From Lucinisca nassula (Eukaryota > Mollusca > Bivalvia > Lucinida > Lucinidae): 64,000 nucleotides of DNA. The notes beneath the pieces are model-generated. The model was not told the origin of the DNA. It did not search any database and saw nothing but the letters and a program-made list of their open reading frames with translations. Positions 12,036-23,155 of this stretch are shown here, piece after piece. The stretch is from assembly GCA_963580285.1 (NCBI GenBank), contig OY757010.1:66300406-66364405 (forward strand). Direction: 5' to 3'. Made by a program: the position numbers and the translations under genes. Numbering within the stretch: the stretch's first letter is position 1; the number at the start of each line of letters is the position of its first letter.

Positions 12036-12180
12036 AAGTGAGTGAGTGTGTTTGGGTTTTACATAGGTCATATGGAAATTGGTTTAAAAATTCATTCAAA
12101 AGTCTGAAGCCCGGTATCAAACCCATGACCCCTGGTTTATGAGGCGAGTAGCTCATCCACTACATCACGGCGGCTTCTAG
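12036..12180 (-). mobile_element. tRNA-derived SINE, family B
   Basis: Read on the minus strand it has a tRNA-like head with A- and B-box-like segments (B box about 'ggtttgataccgggctt') and ends in 'aaacccaaacacactcactcac'. Related copies lie at 20927-21080, 25513-25682 and 28020-28182. Confidence 0.6.
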
Positions 12181-12542
12181 GCCTTATGGTACTATAAATT
12201 TTTCTTCGTATGTACATGTAGTCATGTATATATTAACCTACATGTACATTGGCCACCCACACTTATGCTTTAGTGGAAAACAGTGTAGACCCTAATTAAA
12301 CTGTTCGTTTTGGAGCAGTGTGAGTTTTACTGTTTGCTCAGTCTTATTTTTATGATTTTTTTGTCAAGATACATATATGAAAACATGTCATAAATGAAAT
12401 TTAAGAAATGAATTTGCGTGTTTCATTTTCATATAGATGTAAATGAAAAAGACTGAAGGTAAACATTGTTTATCATATGATAGTTTCAAATAAAATTTGT
12501 GTTTTATTCATATTGCCTAAAATGTTGACATTCTTTATTTAA

Positions 12543-12749
12543 GCCATTTGGTACCAGAACCCCCAAAACGGGTACCCTGGCAAACAGTGCCGGCCCAGAT
12601 CAGACGCCGCAGATCAGGGCCTACACTGTTGGCAAAAAGTTAAGCCAATTTCCAAACAAATTTTGAAGAAAACACGACCTGACACCCTAAATTTTGAAAT
12701 GGACCCCTGCTATATATTAGGAGGCAGATTCCATTTGATACAAAAAAGG
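12543..12749 (+). mobile_element. TTAA-flanked MITE, family 1
   Basis: Flanked by TTAA at 12539-12542 and 12750-12753. The ends pair as '(g)ccatttggtacca' and 'tttgatacaaaaaagg'. Inside is the palindromic core 'caaacagtgc..cccagatcagacgcc..ctgtttgc', partly deleted. TTAA duplication and a CCnTTT-type end suggest piggyBac mobilisation (inference). Confidence 0.7.
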
Positions 12750-13044
12750 TTAATATGTTTATATGGAAAATTCTGCTAGGAAAATAGTGCAGGCTGATCA
12801 GACGCCGCCTTCTGCGGCATCTGATCTGGGCCTGCACTGTTTGCCAAGGTATCCCTTTAGCAGTTTCCCACATACAATGGGTTAAGGATTCACTTAAACT
12901 GTGCTCATTACCTGCAACATAGTAATGTAACATGATTATGTGAAGGTTATGATGGAGTTTTTCTATTGAATAAGATAATATGGTACCTTTCTATGTCATT
13001 TTCAGAAAAAAAAAATGGAGATATATTGTATTTTCTTCACCCAT

Positions 13045-13425
13045 AACTAGGGCTGGCTTATCGGAGCTGAAAAGTTAATCGACTATCAGTCCTGTCATTG
13101 CAATCGATAATGGATTAGTAATCGCTAAAGTTTTTGTCATAATTTTACCTGTCTGGCTCTCTGTCCGAGCATGACTCTTACCATATGTTGCACTTTACCA
13201 TATGTGTATTTGAACAGACAGGCCTGAGCAAACAGTGTAGACCCAGATGAGATGCCGCAAAATGCGGCATCTCATCAGATTCTGCACTGTTTGCCACTCA
13301 TACAGCTATTTTAGGCATAACTTTGGGTAGTAAATTGTACCAATCAAGTAATCGTTTAAAGGCAAATCAGAAATGATAATCATTTTTGTGGAATTTATCG
13401 ATCGATTAATCTGTTATACGGAACA
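13045..13425. mobile_element. MITE, family 3 (ATCGATTA-ended)
   Basis: Ends are rich in 'aatcgattat/atcgattaatc' in inverted orientation ('ctggcttatcggagctg..' at left). The centre (13225-13300) is the palindromic core 'aacagtgtagacccagatgagatgccgc..gcggcatctcatcag..ctgcactgttt'. Copies: 21692-22086, 48536-48878 and a partial one at 31137-31272. Confidence 0.6.
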
Positions 13426-14626
13426 AAAACAATAAAAGCACCGCAGACACTGCATAATACCCCGCCACTGCTAAGCAATGTAACTTATTTGAAAATATAT
13501 CAAGGCTAAATAACTAGAAAGGGGATAGCAGAGATATGATCCTCAAGTGTAATGTCTTAATGTGAGTGGATGAAGTTGTTAGAAGATGTAGGAAGCATAT
13601 GTAAAAATCCATTTTTCAGACATTTGATGGGAAGGCAACTCAATAAGTTGACATTATTAGAAAATTATGGAGGCAAGTATTTACCTTAAATGGCTGTGGA
13701 GCATGTATCTGTATGTGGTACATGTAAGAATTTCATGTTTTTCAATGTACTGCCTGTCTGACTATATTCTTTCGTGAAGACTGATCATGAAGTAATTTCT
13801 ACGGTCATTGTGCTCCTTCCGCTGATTCAAGAAGGGCAGGCATGAAGTATGTGCACTAAGTACTGGTTAACCACTTAGAAGGGCCTTTATTTTAGGCATC
13901 TATTTGGTTAGGCTTTTAACGCACATTCCAAGGGTGAGGTTGATTAGGCTTCAATCAAAAGGATTAAGCATAAATGGCAACCAATCATAAATTAAGATGT
14001 TTGGGGGTGATCTTTTGGCATTCTCACAGGGACAAAATCCACAAATTAATTCTAGCATGGGTATATGTACTATCTCACCTTGTTCAAATTATTGACTGGA
14101 AATAAAACACAGATGGCTGGATGGATTTCCATTAAGTATGCACTGACCAAAAGACACAAATTCCGTTTTGTATGCACTGACTAACAGACACAAATTCCAT
14201 TTTTCAGACTTATCAAGGGCAGGGACAGCCAGAGTCATGTACCTTTGCCACAATATGTAATATTTAGTCTGCTGTACATCTATGAAATTTCAGCAAGATA
14301 TTGCAAATAATAAAGGAACTAGAGTCTAAAATCGATTTTTAAAACATCAAGGGCAAATAACTAAAGAACTGGAACAGCCAGAGAAGTGGTCCTTGGCCAC
14401 AGTATGTACCCTTTACTCCTCTATATGGTCCTTGGTCACAATATGTACCCTTTAGTCCTCTATATATCTGTAAAGTTTAATCCAAATATTTCATATAGTA
14501 AGGGAACTAGAGGCCAAAAACTATTTTTCAGATACTGAAAAGGGACAGACAGACAGATGGACAGACATACAAATGGATGGACAGACAGACAGAGACAGAC
14601 AGACAGACAGCAGAGGGTGTAGAATG

Positions 14627-16033
14627 AACTAGAGCTGTCAGAGGATCTGACTATAGCCCCGCTTCAGCGCTGTCAGAGAAGAAAGTTATTTAAGCTGCAG
14701 AGAAAACAGTTATGAACAAGAAATAACTGTTGAAAATTTTACATTATCTGGAAAAACTCTAAGAGTTGTGAGCCCTTGTCCCTCATTTCAATGAGCATGA
14801 TACATTACCAGAATGTCCATGTTTATACTAAATTTCATCTTCCATTTTTCAATGTTCAAAGGGTAATAACTCCTAAAGTAGGCAAATCAGAGTCAGGGTT
14901 CCTGCGCTCTGCAGATTGTCTCATGGTGCTTTACACTTGTGTGAAGTGTCATGAAAATATCTCAAATGGTTTGTGAGTTATGGAGCCGACACAGTCAAAA
15001 TTGCCTTTTTAAATGTTCAAAGGGCAATAACTCCTAAAGTAGGCAAACCAGAGTTATGGTTCCTGCACTCTGCACATCATCTCAAGGTGCTTTTCATTTA
15101 TTTGAAGTTTCATGAAAATATCAGAAACGGTTATGGAGCAGACATAGTTAAAATTGCCATTTTTTAATATTCAAAAGCCTATAACTGAAAAAGTAGACAA
15201 TCCAGAGTTTGGGTTCCTGCGCTCTGCACACGTAATATGGTGCTTTACATTTGTGTGAAGTTTCATAAAATTATCTCAAACGGTTTTTGAGTTATCGAGC
15301 AAAGACGGCTAAAATTGATATTTTTCAATATTCAAAGGGAAATAACTCAAAAATTAGGCAATCCAGAGTTATGGTTCCTGCACTCTGCACACCATCTCAT
15401 GGTGTTTAATGTTTGTGTGAAGTTTCATGAAAATATGTGAATGGGTTTTAAAGTTATGGAGCGGACACGAAAATTGTTAACAGACACAGACAGACACACA
15501 GACAGACACACAGAAAATACGAAAACCAGAGTTATGGTTCTTGCGCTCTGCACATTGTCTCATAGTGCTTAACATTTGTGTGAAGTTTCATGAAATTATC
15601 TCAAACGGTTTTCGAGTTATGAAGCGGACACTGTTAAAATTGCCATTTTTCAATGTTCAAAGGGCAATAACTCCAAAAATAAGCAATGCAGAGTTATGGT
15701 TCCTGCGCTCTGCACATCGTCTCATAGTGCTTAACATTTGTGTGAAGTTTCCTAAAAATATCTCAAACGGTTTTCGAGTTATGAAGCGGACACAATTAAA
15801 ATTGCCATTTTTCAATGTTCAAAGGGCAATAACTCCAAAAGTAGGCAATCCACAGTTATAATTCCTTCGCTCTGCACATTGTCTTATGGTGTTTAACATT
15901 TGTGTGAAGTTTCATGAAAATATGTTAAGCAGATACAAAGTTATGGAGCCAACACAAATTAACGGAATCACGGAATGACAGAAGGACATGGCAAATCCAA
16001 TATAGCCCCACTTTTTCAAAGCGGGGCTATAAT
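14627..16033 (+). mobile_element. Nested hairpin-ended element with ~150-bp internal repeats
   Basis: Starts 'gaactagagctgtcagaggatctgac' and ends in the hairpin TAGCCCC-actttttcaaagc-GGGGCTA. The core is six or so diverged repeats with 'gttcctgcgctctgcacat', 'tgtgtgaagtttcatgaaaatatc' and 'caaagggcaataactcc'. Same family as 4949-5086, but with an expanded core. Confidence 0.6.
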
Positions 16034-16044
16034 GAACTATAGGC

Positions 16045-16680
16045 CAAAATCCCTTTTTTTTTTATATATTTCAAGGGCAGATAACTCAATTGCTGGGAAA
16101 GCCAGAGTCATGTTCCTTTGCCACAGTATGTAACATTTAATCTACTACATATCTATGAAGTTTCAGCAAGATATTGTAAATAATAAAGGAACTACAGTCT
16201 AAAATGCATTTTAAATACTTCAAGGGCAGATAACTCAAGAACTGGTATAGCCAGAGTAGCGGTCCTTGGCCACGATATGAACCATTAAGTCCTCTATATA
16301 TCTGTGAAGTTTCATCGAGATATTCCATATAGTAAGGGAACTAGAGGCCAAAAACCATTTTTCAGATATTTCAAAGGCAGATAACTCAATCGCTGGGAAA
16401 GCCAGAGTCATGTTCCTTTGCCACAGTATATAACAATTCATCTACTACATATCTATGAAGTTTCAGCAAGATATTGTAAATGATAAACGAACTACAGTCT
16501 AAAATGCATTTTTTAAATACGTCAAGGGCAGATAACTCAAGAACTGGAACAGCCAGAGTAGCAGTCCTTGGCCACAATATGAACCGTTTAGTCCTCTATA
16601 TATCTGTGGAGTTTCATCCAGATATTCCATATAGTAAGGGAATTAGAGGCCAAAAACCATTTTTCAGATACTGAAAAGGG
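16045..16680 (+). repeat. Two ~300-bp direct repeats
   Basis: The segment beginning 'aagggcagataactcaat(t/c)gctggg' at about 16071 recurs at about 16373, and both continue through 'ggtccttggccac', 'tcctctatatatctgtg' and 'agtaagggaa(c/t)tagaggcc'. A third, more diverged copy lies at about 14210-14530, left of the nested insertion. Confidence 0.7.
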
Positions 16681-17213
16681 CAATAACTCTGCTAAAAATT
16701 AACAGATTTTGCCCATTAACAATCCCAAACCACTCATCCCCGATACCAATATGTAGGCAAAATTTGAACAAAATTCTGTGAAAAAATACTCAAGTTATCG
16801 ATCGGAAACAAAGTGCAGACGGTAGGACGGACGCACGGACGTTCGTACAGATGGACATTTGTTGGGTACTACAGTGTTAATTTTTCACCTATAAGTACCC
16901 AACAATCAGCTAAAATTTGCACAAGTACCCAACATGTCCCATCAAATTTGTTGGCTACTTTTTCGGACACTAACGGAATAAACGGCAAGTACCCAACTTA
17001 TGTCTACCCAACATGTGCCCGTGGATGCGCTCGGACAGACATACGGACGAGTGGACGGACACCGGAGGGTATAACATAATACACCGCCACTATCGTGTGG
17101 CGGGGTATAAAAACTGCATAATTTGAAAATGTTGTCTGTTTACCTGGTCTGCTGCGTCTTCTTGCAAAGCTTTCAAACATGTTATACAGGCAAACAATCT
17201 GAACCCAGATCAG

Positions 17214-17470
17214 TGGCCCCCACTCATCGGGGCTTGAAGAAATAGATAGGCTGCATGATGCTTCCAAGCAGAGCTGAAACCGACCGCACAAGAGTACTGG
17301 TAAACCACATAGAGGATTTTAGCTTGCTCAGGCAAATCGTGGTGAGTCGCTCCATGCTTATAAACCCTATTGGTTTCATTGAGCAACAGGGCTTGAGATA
17401 TCATTTCAACTCAATGCCAGGTAAAAGTCCCACAAAATTGGAAGCAACCTCAAATCAAACAAAACAAAAA
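17214..17470 (+). mobile_element. SINE, family A (CAAA-tailed)
   Basis: Contains the landmarks used for all family A copies: 'ggggcttgaagaaata..gggctgcatgatgcttcca', 'gtactggtaaacc', 'aaaccctattggtttcattg', 'gggtaaaagtcccacaaaattgg' and an 'aacctcaaatcaaac' tail. About 50 bases before the tail are deleted in this copy. Confidence 0.75.
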
Positions 17471-17772
17471 GAACCCAGATCAGACTGCCTGCAGCAATGA
17501 TTTTCACAAGTGTTGTGATTTAAACCTCCAATCACATCTGTTTCAGATATAATTTTGTTATTCAAGGAGAAAATCGGGCTTTACATTTTGTGTGAATTAT
17601 ATAATGCTGACAGATTCACATGAAATATCAGGTTTGTTTAAATCAGGCTTGACATTTCATGTGAATCATCTGCTGGTGGTGAAAATTTGAATGCTGTCTG
17701 TCTATTAGACAAGTTTGTTTGACCCTTTTTGATCAAATCAGTTTCAGCTCAGAGCAGATTTTTGGAAGTGAG

Positions 17773-17992
17773 TCCCTTGTCCTGCTGAGCCCGGATATGT
17801 CTTATCTTTCAAACAATGAAGATCCAGATCAGATGGCTTCTGAAGAGGCCATTTCTGAAAAAGCCATCTGATCAGGATTTTCATTGTATGTCATGCAGTT
17901 TATGAATTTATTGCAATAATTTGCATCAAGTAATCTGATTGGTTGATAATCGGTACTGGGTGTGGCATAATTAAATATTCAGCAGCTCATGG
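17773..17992. mobile_element. MITE, family 2 (diverged copy)
   Basis: Left end 'cccttgtcctgctgagcccgga', centre hairpin 'cagatggcttctgaagaggcc..aaaagccatctgatcagg', right end 'cagcagctcatggg' followed by TTAA. A diverged neighbour, in opposite orientation, of the copy at 18043. Confidence 0.55.
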
Positions 17993-18042
17993 GTTAACCC
18001 TTCGACTATTGATCATGACTAGCAGATGGAATTTTTTCTTAA

Positions 18043-18247
18043 CCCTTGTCCTGCTGAATATTTAAATATGTCACACCACCTACTGATTAGCAGCCAATCA
18101 GATTACTTGATGCAAATAATTGCAACAAATTCATGAACTGGATGGCAAACAATGAAGATCCTGATCAGATGGCTTCTTCAGAAGCCATCTGATCTGGATC
18201 TACATTGTTTCAAAGATAAGGCATATCCGGGCTCAGCAGGACAAGGG
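18043..18247. mobile_element. TTAA-flanked MITE, family 2 (intact)
   Basis: TTAA at 18039-18042 and 18248-18251. Ends CCCTTGTCCTGCTGAA and CAGCAGGACAAGGG are inverted repeats. The centre is a hairpin 'gatcagatggcttcttcagaagccatctgatctgg'. The CCCTTnnCC-type ends with TTAA duplication are typical of piggyBac-derived MITEs. Confidence 0.75.
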
Positions 18248-18359
18248 TTAATTTTCAATGAAAATAAGGCTTGACTTTACATGTGAATCGTCTGAAATGT
18301 CGAGCCTTATTTATTATGAAAAATATTTCAAAAATTAGACTGTCCGCTCCAGATTTATG

Positions 18360-18635
18360 TTTGTTTGAAATGGGATTTAAAGTCCCCACCAACACTATTT
18401 ATGTCATTTTGGAGACGTTGCTTCCAATTTTATGGGACTTTACCAAAACACTGAGATGAAATGACATCTCAAGCCCTGCTGCCCAATGAAACCAACGGGG
18501 TTTATACGCATGGACTTGCAGACTCGTATCACTTTACTTGGGTAGGCTTAGACCTTCTAAGCCGTTTTGCAGTACTCATATGCAGTTGTGGAAGCACCTT
18601 GCAGCCCAATCTATTTTTCCAAGCCTAGACCATGA
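18360..18635 (-). mobile_element. SINE, family A
   Basis: Reverse-complement family A landmarks: 'cccaccaacactatttatg', 'gagacgttgcttcca', 'gaaatgacatctcaagccctgctgcccaatgaaacc' and 'tctaagccgttttgcagtactcat'. Confidence 0.7.
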
Positions 18636-18835
18636 CTGTGTAGATACTGATCAGAAGCCGTCTAATCTGCAACTACAGTTTGCAAAGGTGGTGGCTTTCA
18701 GGTTCAGTGGAATAAGGCTTAATCACCGAACCACCAAGCATTGTGAAGTATTCAGACACCTCACTTAATACCTTACTTGTTCTGAAAAATTAACAAGAAC
18801 AATTTGTCCGAATATGGTAGCACTGACATCAATTT

Positions 18836-19087
18836 TTTGTTTTATTTGAGGTTTTACGTCCCTGTCAACACTGTAAAGGTCGTTTTGGAGACATCACTTC
18901 CAATTTTGTGGTACTTTTACCCGACATTGAGATGAAATGACATCTCAAGCCCTGTCACCCATGGAAACCAATAGGGTTTATAAGCACGGACGGTCCAACT
19001 CGCACTGCTTTACACAGGCAGGCTCAGCTCTGCGTGGAGCATCATGCAGCCCATATATTTCTTCAAGCCCCGATGGGCGGGGGCAGC
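18836..19087 (-). mobile_element. SINE, family A
   Basis: Minus-strand copy from 'gaggttttacgtccctgtc' to 'cccgatgggcgggggc'. The middle part (hexanucleotide-rich 'ctctaagcgg' segment) is missing compared with the fullest copies. Confidence 0.7.
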
Positions 19088-19363
19088 ACTGACATCTGTA
19101 AACACTGATGTCAGTGCTACCATATTCGGACAGACAGGGCTGAGCAATCAGTGTAGACCCAGATGAGATGTGGCAGAATGCTACACTGTGTGCCACTCAT
19201 CCAGCTTTTTTTAGACTCAAGATGCAGAATGCTACACTGTTTGCCACTCATCCAGCTATTTTTAGACTCAAGATGGGTTAGTTTATTGTACTTCTTTAAG
19301 TAAATTGTTCTTGTTAATTTTTAGAACAATTTTACTGTTATACTGATATACAGTATGTGTGTG

Positions 19364-19638
19364 AGTGAATTCGGGTTTAACATCGCTTTCAACAATTTTT
19401 CGGTCATATCACGACGGTGTCTGGTTGCGACAGGGAGCTCAATGCTCACTTTTATAGCGCTGCCTCACTGAAGTATCATGTCCCAGACACATTACATGAT
19501 ACCACACCCAGTCACATTATCCTGACCCTGGGTCGACCAGTCCTAGCTCTACCCCGTAAATCTGAGTGCCAAACGAGGAGCAGCTAGTACCATTTTTAAC
19601 GACTTTGGTATGTCGTGGCCCGGGATCGAACCCTGATA
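19364..19638 (-). mobile_element. SINE-like element, family C
   Basis: A ~270-bp unit running from 'gaattcgggtttaacatcgc' to 'cccgggatcgaaccctgat'. On the minus strand it starts with a B-box-like 'gggttcgatcccgggcc' and ends in a 'gttaaacccgaattcac' tail. Only one copy in this window. Confidence 0.45.
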
Positions 19639-19640
19639 TA

Positions 19641-19839
19641 CAGTAAAATTCCACTATTAAGACCACCTAAAATTAAGACTAAATCTGCTTTTAAAAACTT
19701 ATTGATAAGGTTTCAGTTATTCTTTCTATATGTTTTCTACTCTGAGCGTCTCCTTACAAGAAACCACCTTTGGGACTGTTCGTCTTAAAGACCACTTTTG
19801 AACAGTCCCAAAGGAGGTCTTAATATAGGAATTTTACTG
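19641..19839. mobile_element. TA-flanked MITE (Tc1/mariner-like ends)
   Basis: TA at 19639-19640 and 19840-19841. The termini CAGTAAAATTCC and GGAATTTTACTG are inverted repeats, continuing into 'tattaagaccacc'/'ggaggtcttaata'. A related copy at 21251-21660 is split by another MITE. Confidence 0.75.
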
Positions 19840-19879
19840 TACATGTATTCCAATTACCTTCTGGTGACTCTCCTAACAG

Positions 19880-19980
19880 GTGATGGTGATTTTGGAGAGA
19901 ATATTTTGTCCTTTCCAGCTATCCAGTCTGGAGACTTCACCTTTCTGGATGTCACAGATGACCTGAAAGAAAGATACATA
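19880..19980 (+). CDS. Candidate internal exon, unknown protein
   Basis: A 101-base open segment lies between a good acceptor (ctcctaacag) and a good donor (ATA|gtatgt). It would encode roughly DGDFGENILSFPAIQSGD followed by FTFLDVTDDLKERYI, entering with one base of a codon already used and leaving at a codon boundary. The composition looks like a globular protein rather than repeat translation, and no neighbouring repeat family explains it. I do not recognise the protein. No partner exons were identified, so it may be a lone exon of a gene with large introns, a pseudogene fragment or chance. Confidence 0.3.
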
Positions 19981-20038
19981 GTATGTTTGGTTTGGTTGGA
20001 AATTAACAGCCCATTCAACACTACTTAGATTATATAAA

Positions 20039-20256
20039 TCCTTTCTGTACCAAATGGAATCTTCCACCTTATGTATAGCAGGAATCCATTTCAAAATTTA
20101 GGGGTGTCAGGATGTGTTTTCTTCAAAAACTATTTGGAAATTGGCTAACAATTTTGCAAACAGTGTAGGCCCTGATCAGACGCCGCATTCTGCAGCGTCT
20201 AATCTGGGCCTGCACTGTTTGCCAACTACGGTACCCGTTTTAGGTACAAAATGGGT
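20039..20256 (-). mobile_element. MITE, family 1
   Basis: Inverse orientation: 'ctttctgtaccaaatggaat..' to '..gtacccgttttaggtacaaaatggg'. The central palindromic core 'aacagtgtaggccctgatcagacgccgc..tgcactgtttgcc' is complete. The flanking TTAA is degraded. Confidence 0.65.
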
Positions 20257-20926
20257 TGATCCAGTCAGTATACCTAGCCATAATTTTCCTGTCAGTTTGT
20301 AAATCTATAAATCTTTCGATGCCTGTTCAAAATTCAAAAATTTCATGCGTTATCACCCTTTAACAAGCATCGTGACCGAAGGCGTTTTCTTTGCCATGTC
20401 AGGGGTGGAGGCAGAGAATAATGGAAGCCAGAACTGATAATGTATGTTAGCTTTTTTCCTCGGCCAGACATTCGAAAACAGGGCTGTGCTCTGACACATT
20501 TGGCAGTCGAAATTGGCAACACGTCATCACATACTAGAGCCCGTCTTTGGTCTGATTCCTGCACTCAAAATTCTAAAATCGCTATAGAACTGTGTTTCTT
20601 AGGACAAACGCTGTACCTTGGGTGCGATTTGTGCCTTCCTCCGATTAAGAGTTCAGTATATTCCCATTGGTCAGCTGACACCTGTCGAATTGACAAGAGC
20701 CAGCACATTGGAGGCCCTGGGAAGAGCAGTTCATAAACTAATCCCATTTAGCGAGATGGGGGTAGCCCCTATGTGCTTTTAGCGCCCGGTTACCTTACAA
20801 AATCTATCAAGTCAAGTAAATCAATTCACACTTTTCCTGGGCAGGCTTATAAGTGGTTAACCAGTACAGTGCACATTCTTTCACCAGAATCTGCCAACTG
20901 CCCTTCTTAAATCTGGAGTGAGTGAG
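20257..20926. other. Unassigned sequence
   Basis: Slightly more GC-rich than its surroundings, with overlapping short open frames on both strands (for example 20440-20736 and 20343-20564). Nothing in them resembles a known domain and no splice-site pair stands out. Confidence 0.3.
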
Positions 20927-21080
20927 TGTTTAAGTTTTACATCCCACCAACAGCTAAGGTCATACGGAGACGGGACTTCGGTTTTAAGACTCATCCGAAA
21001 GTCAGAAGAAGTCCGGGATCGATCAAGCGACCTCTGGTTTACAAGGCGAGTCGCGTAACCACTACACCACCGAGGCTGCT
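20927..21080 (-). mobile_element. tRNA-derived SINE, family B
   Basis: 'gtgagtgtttaagttttacatcccaccaac' at the tail side to 'gtaaccactacaccaccgaggct' at the head side. Reverse-complemented, the head reads like a tRNA with a 'cttgtaaacca' anticodon-loop segment. Confidence 0.65.
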
Positions 21081-21250
21081 CTTAAATCTGGAGAAGGGAG
21101 AATGACTTTGGATCAGTCATCAACCACTTGGTAGGTATCAAATCCATAAATCAGACACACTGTGTGACTGTGTCAAACACACCTGACAGACCTACCAAGG
21201 CCGGCTAAATGTTATGAACCGAATGAAATATTCAAATTTCATTTCAAATA

Positions 21251-21660
21251 CAGTAGGATTCTGCTATTAAGACCAGCTAAAATTATGATTAATTCTGCCG
21301 TTAAACCATTTAGTACCGGAAACCCCAAAAGGGGCACCTTGGCGAACAATGCAGGCCCAGATGAGATGCCGCAGAATGCAGCATCTCATCAGGGCCTACA
21401 CTATTTGCAGGAACTTCAGCCATTATCCAAATGAATTTTGAAGATACCACATCCTGTCGCCCCTAAATTTAGAAATGGATTCCGGCTATATATAAGGAGG
21501 TAGATTCCATTTGGTACAAAAAAGGGTTAAAAGCATATTTAGACGGATTAAGCTGGTCTTTATCTTCCTTTTCTACATCTAGAGTCTTCTAGAATGAGAC
21601 CACCATTAGGACTGTTCAAAAGTGGTCTTAAAGAGGTGATCATTATATAGGAATTTTACT
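21251..21660. mobile_element. TA-type MITE interrupted by a TTAA-type MITE
   Basis: Left part 'cagtaggattctgctattaagaccagc' and right part 'ggtcttaaagaggtgatc..ataggaattttact' match the intact copy at 19641-19839. The middle is occupied by 21305-21526. Confidence 0.7.
21305..21526 (+). mobile_element. TTAA-flanked MITE, family 1, nested
   Basis: TTAA at 21301-21304 and 21527-21530 flanks '(a)ccatttagtaccggaaacccc..ccatttggtacaaaaaaggg'. Removing 21305-21530 leaves 'ctgccgttaaaagc', which aligns with the uninterrupted paralogue 'ctgcttttaaaaac' near 19690. This is direct empty-site evidence for a TTAA target duplication. Confidence 0.85.
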
Positions 21661-21691
21661 ATATATATATTCTAACACAATGAGTCACATC

Positions 21692-22086
21692 TTAGGCTGA
21701 CACGATTAATCGTATAATCAATTAATTGATCGATATATTCCACAAAAATGATTATCATTTCTGATTTGCTTTTAATCGATTACTTGATAGGTACAATTTA
21801 CTACCCAAAGTTATGCCTAAAATAGCGCCATGAGTGGCAAACAGTGCAGACCCTGATGAGACGCCGCATTCTGCGGCGTCTCATCTGGGTCCACACTATT
21901 TGCTCAGGCTGGTCTGTTCAAATATACATAATATGGTAATGGGCAACATATGGTAAGAGTCATGCTCAGACAGGAAGCCAGACAGGTAAAATTATGACAA
22001 AATCCCTAGTGATTACTAATCGATTATCGATCGCAATGACATGACAGATAATTGATTATCTTTTCAGCTTCGATTAGCCAGCCCTA
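21692..22086. mobile_element. MITE, family 3 (best copy)
   Basis: Left 'taggctgacacgattaatcg', right 'gcttcgattagccagccc'. Inverted sub-terminal 'aatcgattac/gtaatcgatta' elements flank a central perfect-looking core 'gagacgccgcattctgcggcgtctc' (about 21857-21885). Confidence 0.65.
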
Positions 22087-22469
22087 GTCACATCCAGATG
22101 CACAGTGATGACTCAGTTCAGTCTGCTAAAACCCCTGTCACACCAGGGCTGCGTTCTCACGGCGTCCAAAAAAAATGCAGAACGCCGAGGTGCTCGCAGC
22201 ATGATCGCAAACATCGCCGTAGCAATGCAGTGGCGTCGCCAGTAGACGCGTTGGGGTCGCATAGAACGCCAAGCGACGGCGCGCATTTTGAGCATGCTCA
22301 AAACAAACGCCGTCGCTCGGCGTTCTGATCAGAGCGCAGTGAGGTCGCCGTAAGGTTGCCATAGCAGCGCAGTAAGGTCTCCTACTACGCTATAGGAGCT
22401 CGGCAGGGGCGCACAGAGGTCTCCTACAACGCCATATAAGCTCTGCTTGTATAATTGATTAACTGATTG

Positions 22470-22787
22470 ATTGATTTGATATTTAACGTCCCAGTCAACA
22501 CTGTATAGGTCATTTTGGACGTTGCTTCCAATTTTGTGGGACTTTTACCCGACTTTGAGATGAGATGACATCTCAAGCCCTGTCGCCCAATGAAACCAAT
22601 AGAGTTTACACGTATAAGCATGTTTACACCAATAGAGTTTACAGGTATCTCGCACCGCTTTGCCTGGGCAGGCTTAGATCCTCTAAGCGGTTTACCAGTA
22701 CTCGTGTGAGATCGGTTTCAGCTCTGCGTGGAAGCATCATGCAGCCCATCTATTTCTTTCAGTCCAGATGGGAGGGGGCCGCCCGCT
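22470..22787 (-). mobile_element. SINE, family A
   Basis: Minus-strand copy from 'gatttgatatttaacgtccc' to 'agatgggagggggc'. It contains a local duplication of the 'aatagagtttaca' segment near 22598-22645. Confidence 0.75.
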
Positions 22788-22924
22788 TGTATAAACAGTG
22801 GCTAGAGTAGAGTTTGATTGTGTACTGTCCCGAAAAACCTACTTCTGAGGTGACTCATTCCGGGTAAGGTAATGGCGGTGGACTTGCTCCTGCTTGCGGT
22901 GATTGCGGTGGACTTGCTTCCGAC

Positions 22925-23155
22925 GACACAGGAGTACTGGTAAACCGCTTAGGGGATCTAAGCTTGCCCAGGGCAAAGGGGCGTGAGTCGGACCACCCGT
23001 GCTTATTAACCCTATTAGTTTCATTGGGTGACAGAGATTGAGATGTCATTGCATCTCAATGTCGGGTAAAAGTCCCACAAAATTAGAAGCAATGCACGTC
23101 TCCAAAATGACCTATAATGTGTTGATGGGACGTTGAACCTCAAATCACACAAAAC
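22925..23155 (+). mobile_element. SINE, family A (5'-truncated)
   Basis: 'gtactggtaaaccgcttaggggatctaagc' to 'gttgaacctcaaatcacac'. Plus orientation, so it faces the neighbouring copy. Confidence 0.7.

Larger units (their letters stand above)
13457..17108. mobile_element. Composite hairpin-ended element with internal repeats
   Basis: ATACCCCGCCAC at 13457-13468 is the reverse complement of GTGGCGGGGTAT at the right end (17095-17106), where a hairpin 'accgccac tatc gtgtggcgg' is seen. The interior contains repeats with 'aagggcagataactcaagaactgg' phrases, a nested element (14627-16033) and (gaca)n tracts. Whether this is one element or several overlapping ones is unclear. No open reading frame of note. 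Confidence 0.45.

Noticed and set aside
20343..20747. Overlapping ORFs on both strands as a gene
   Set aside because: No domain, no splice support, and mutually exclusive overlapping frames.
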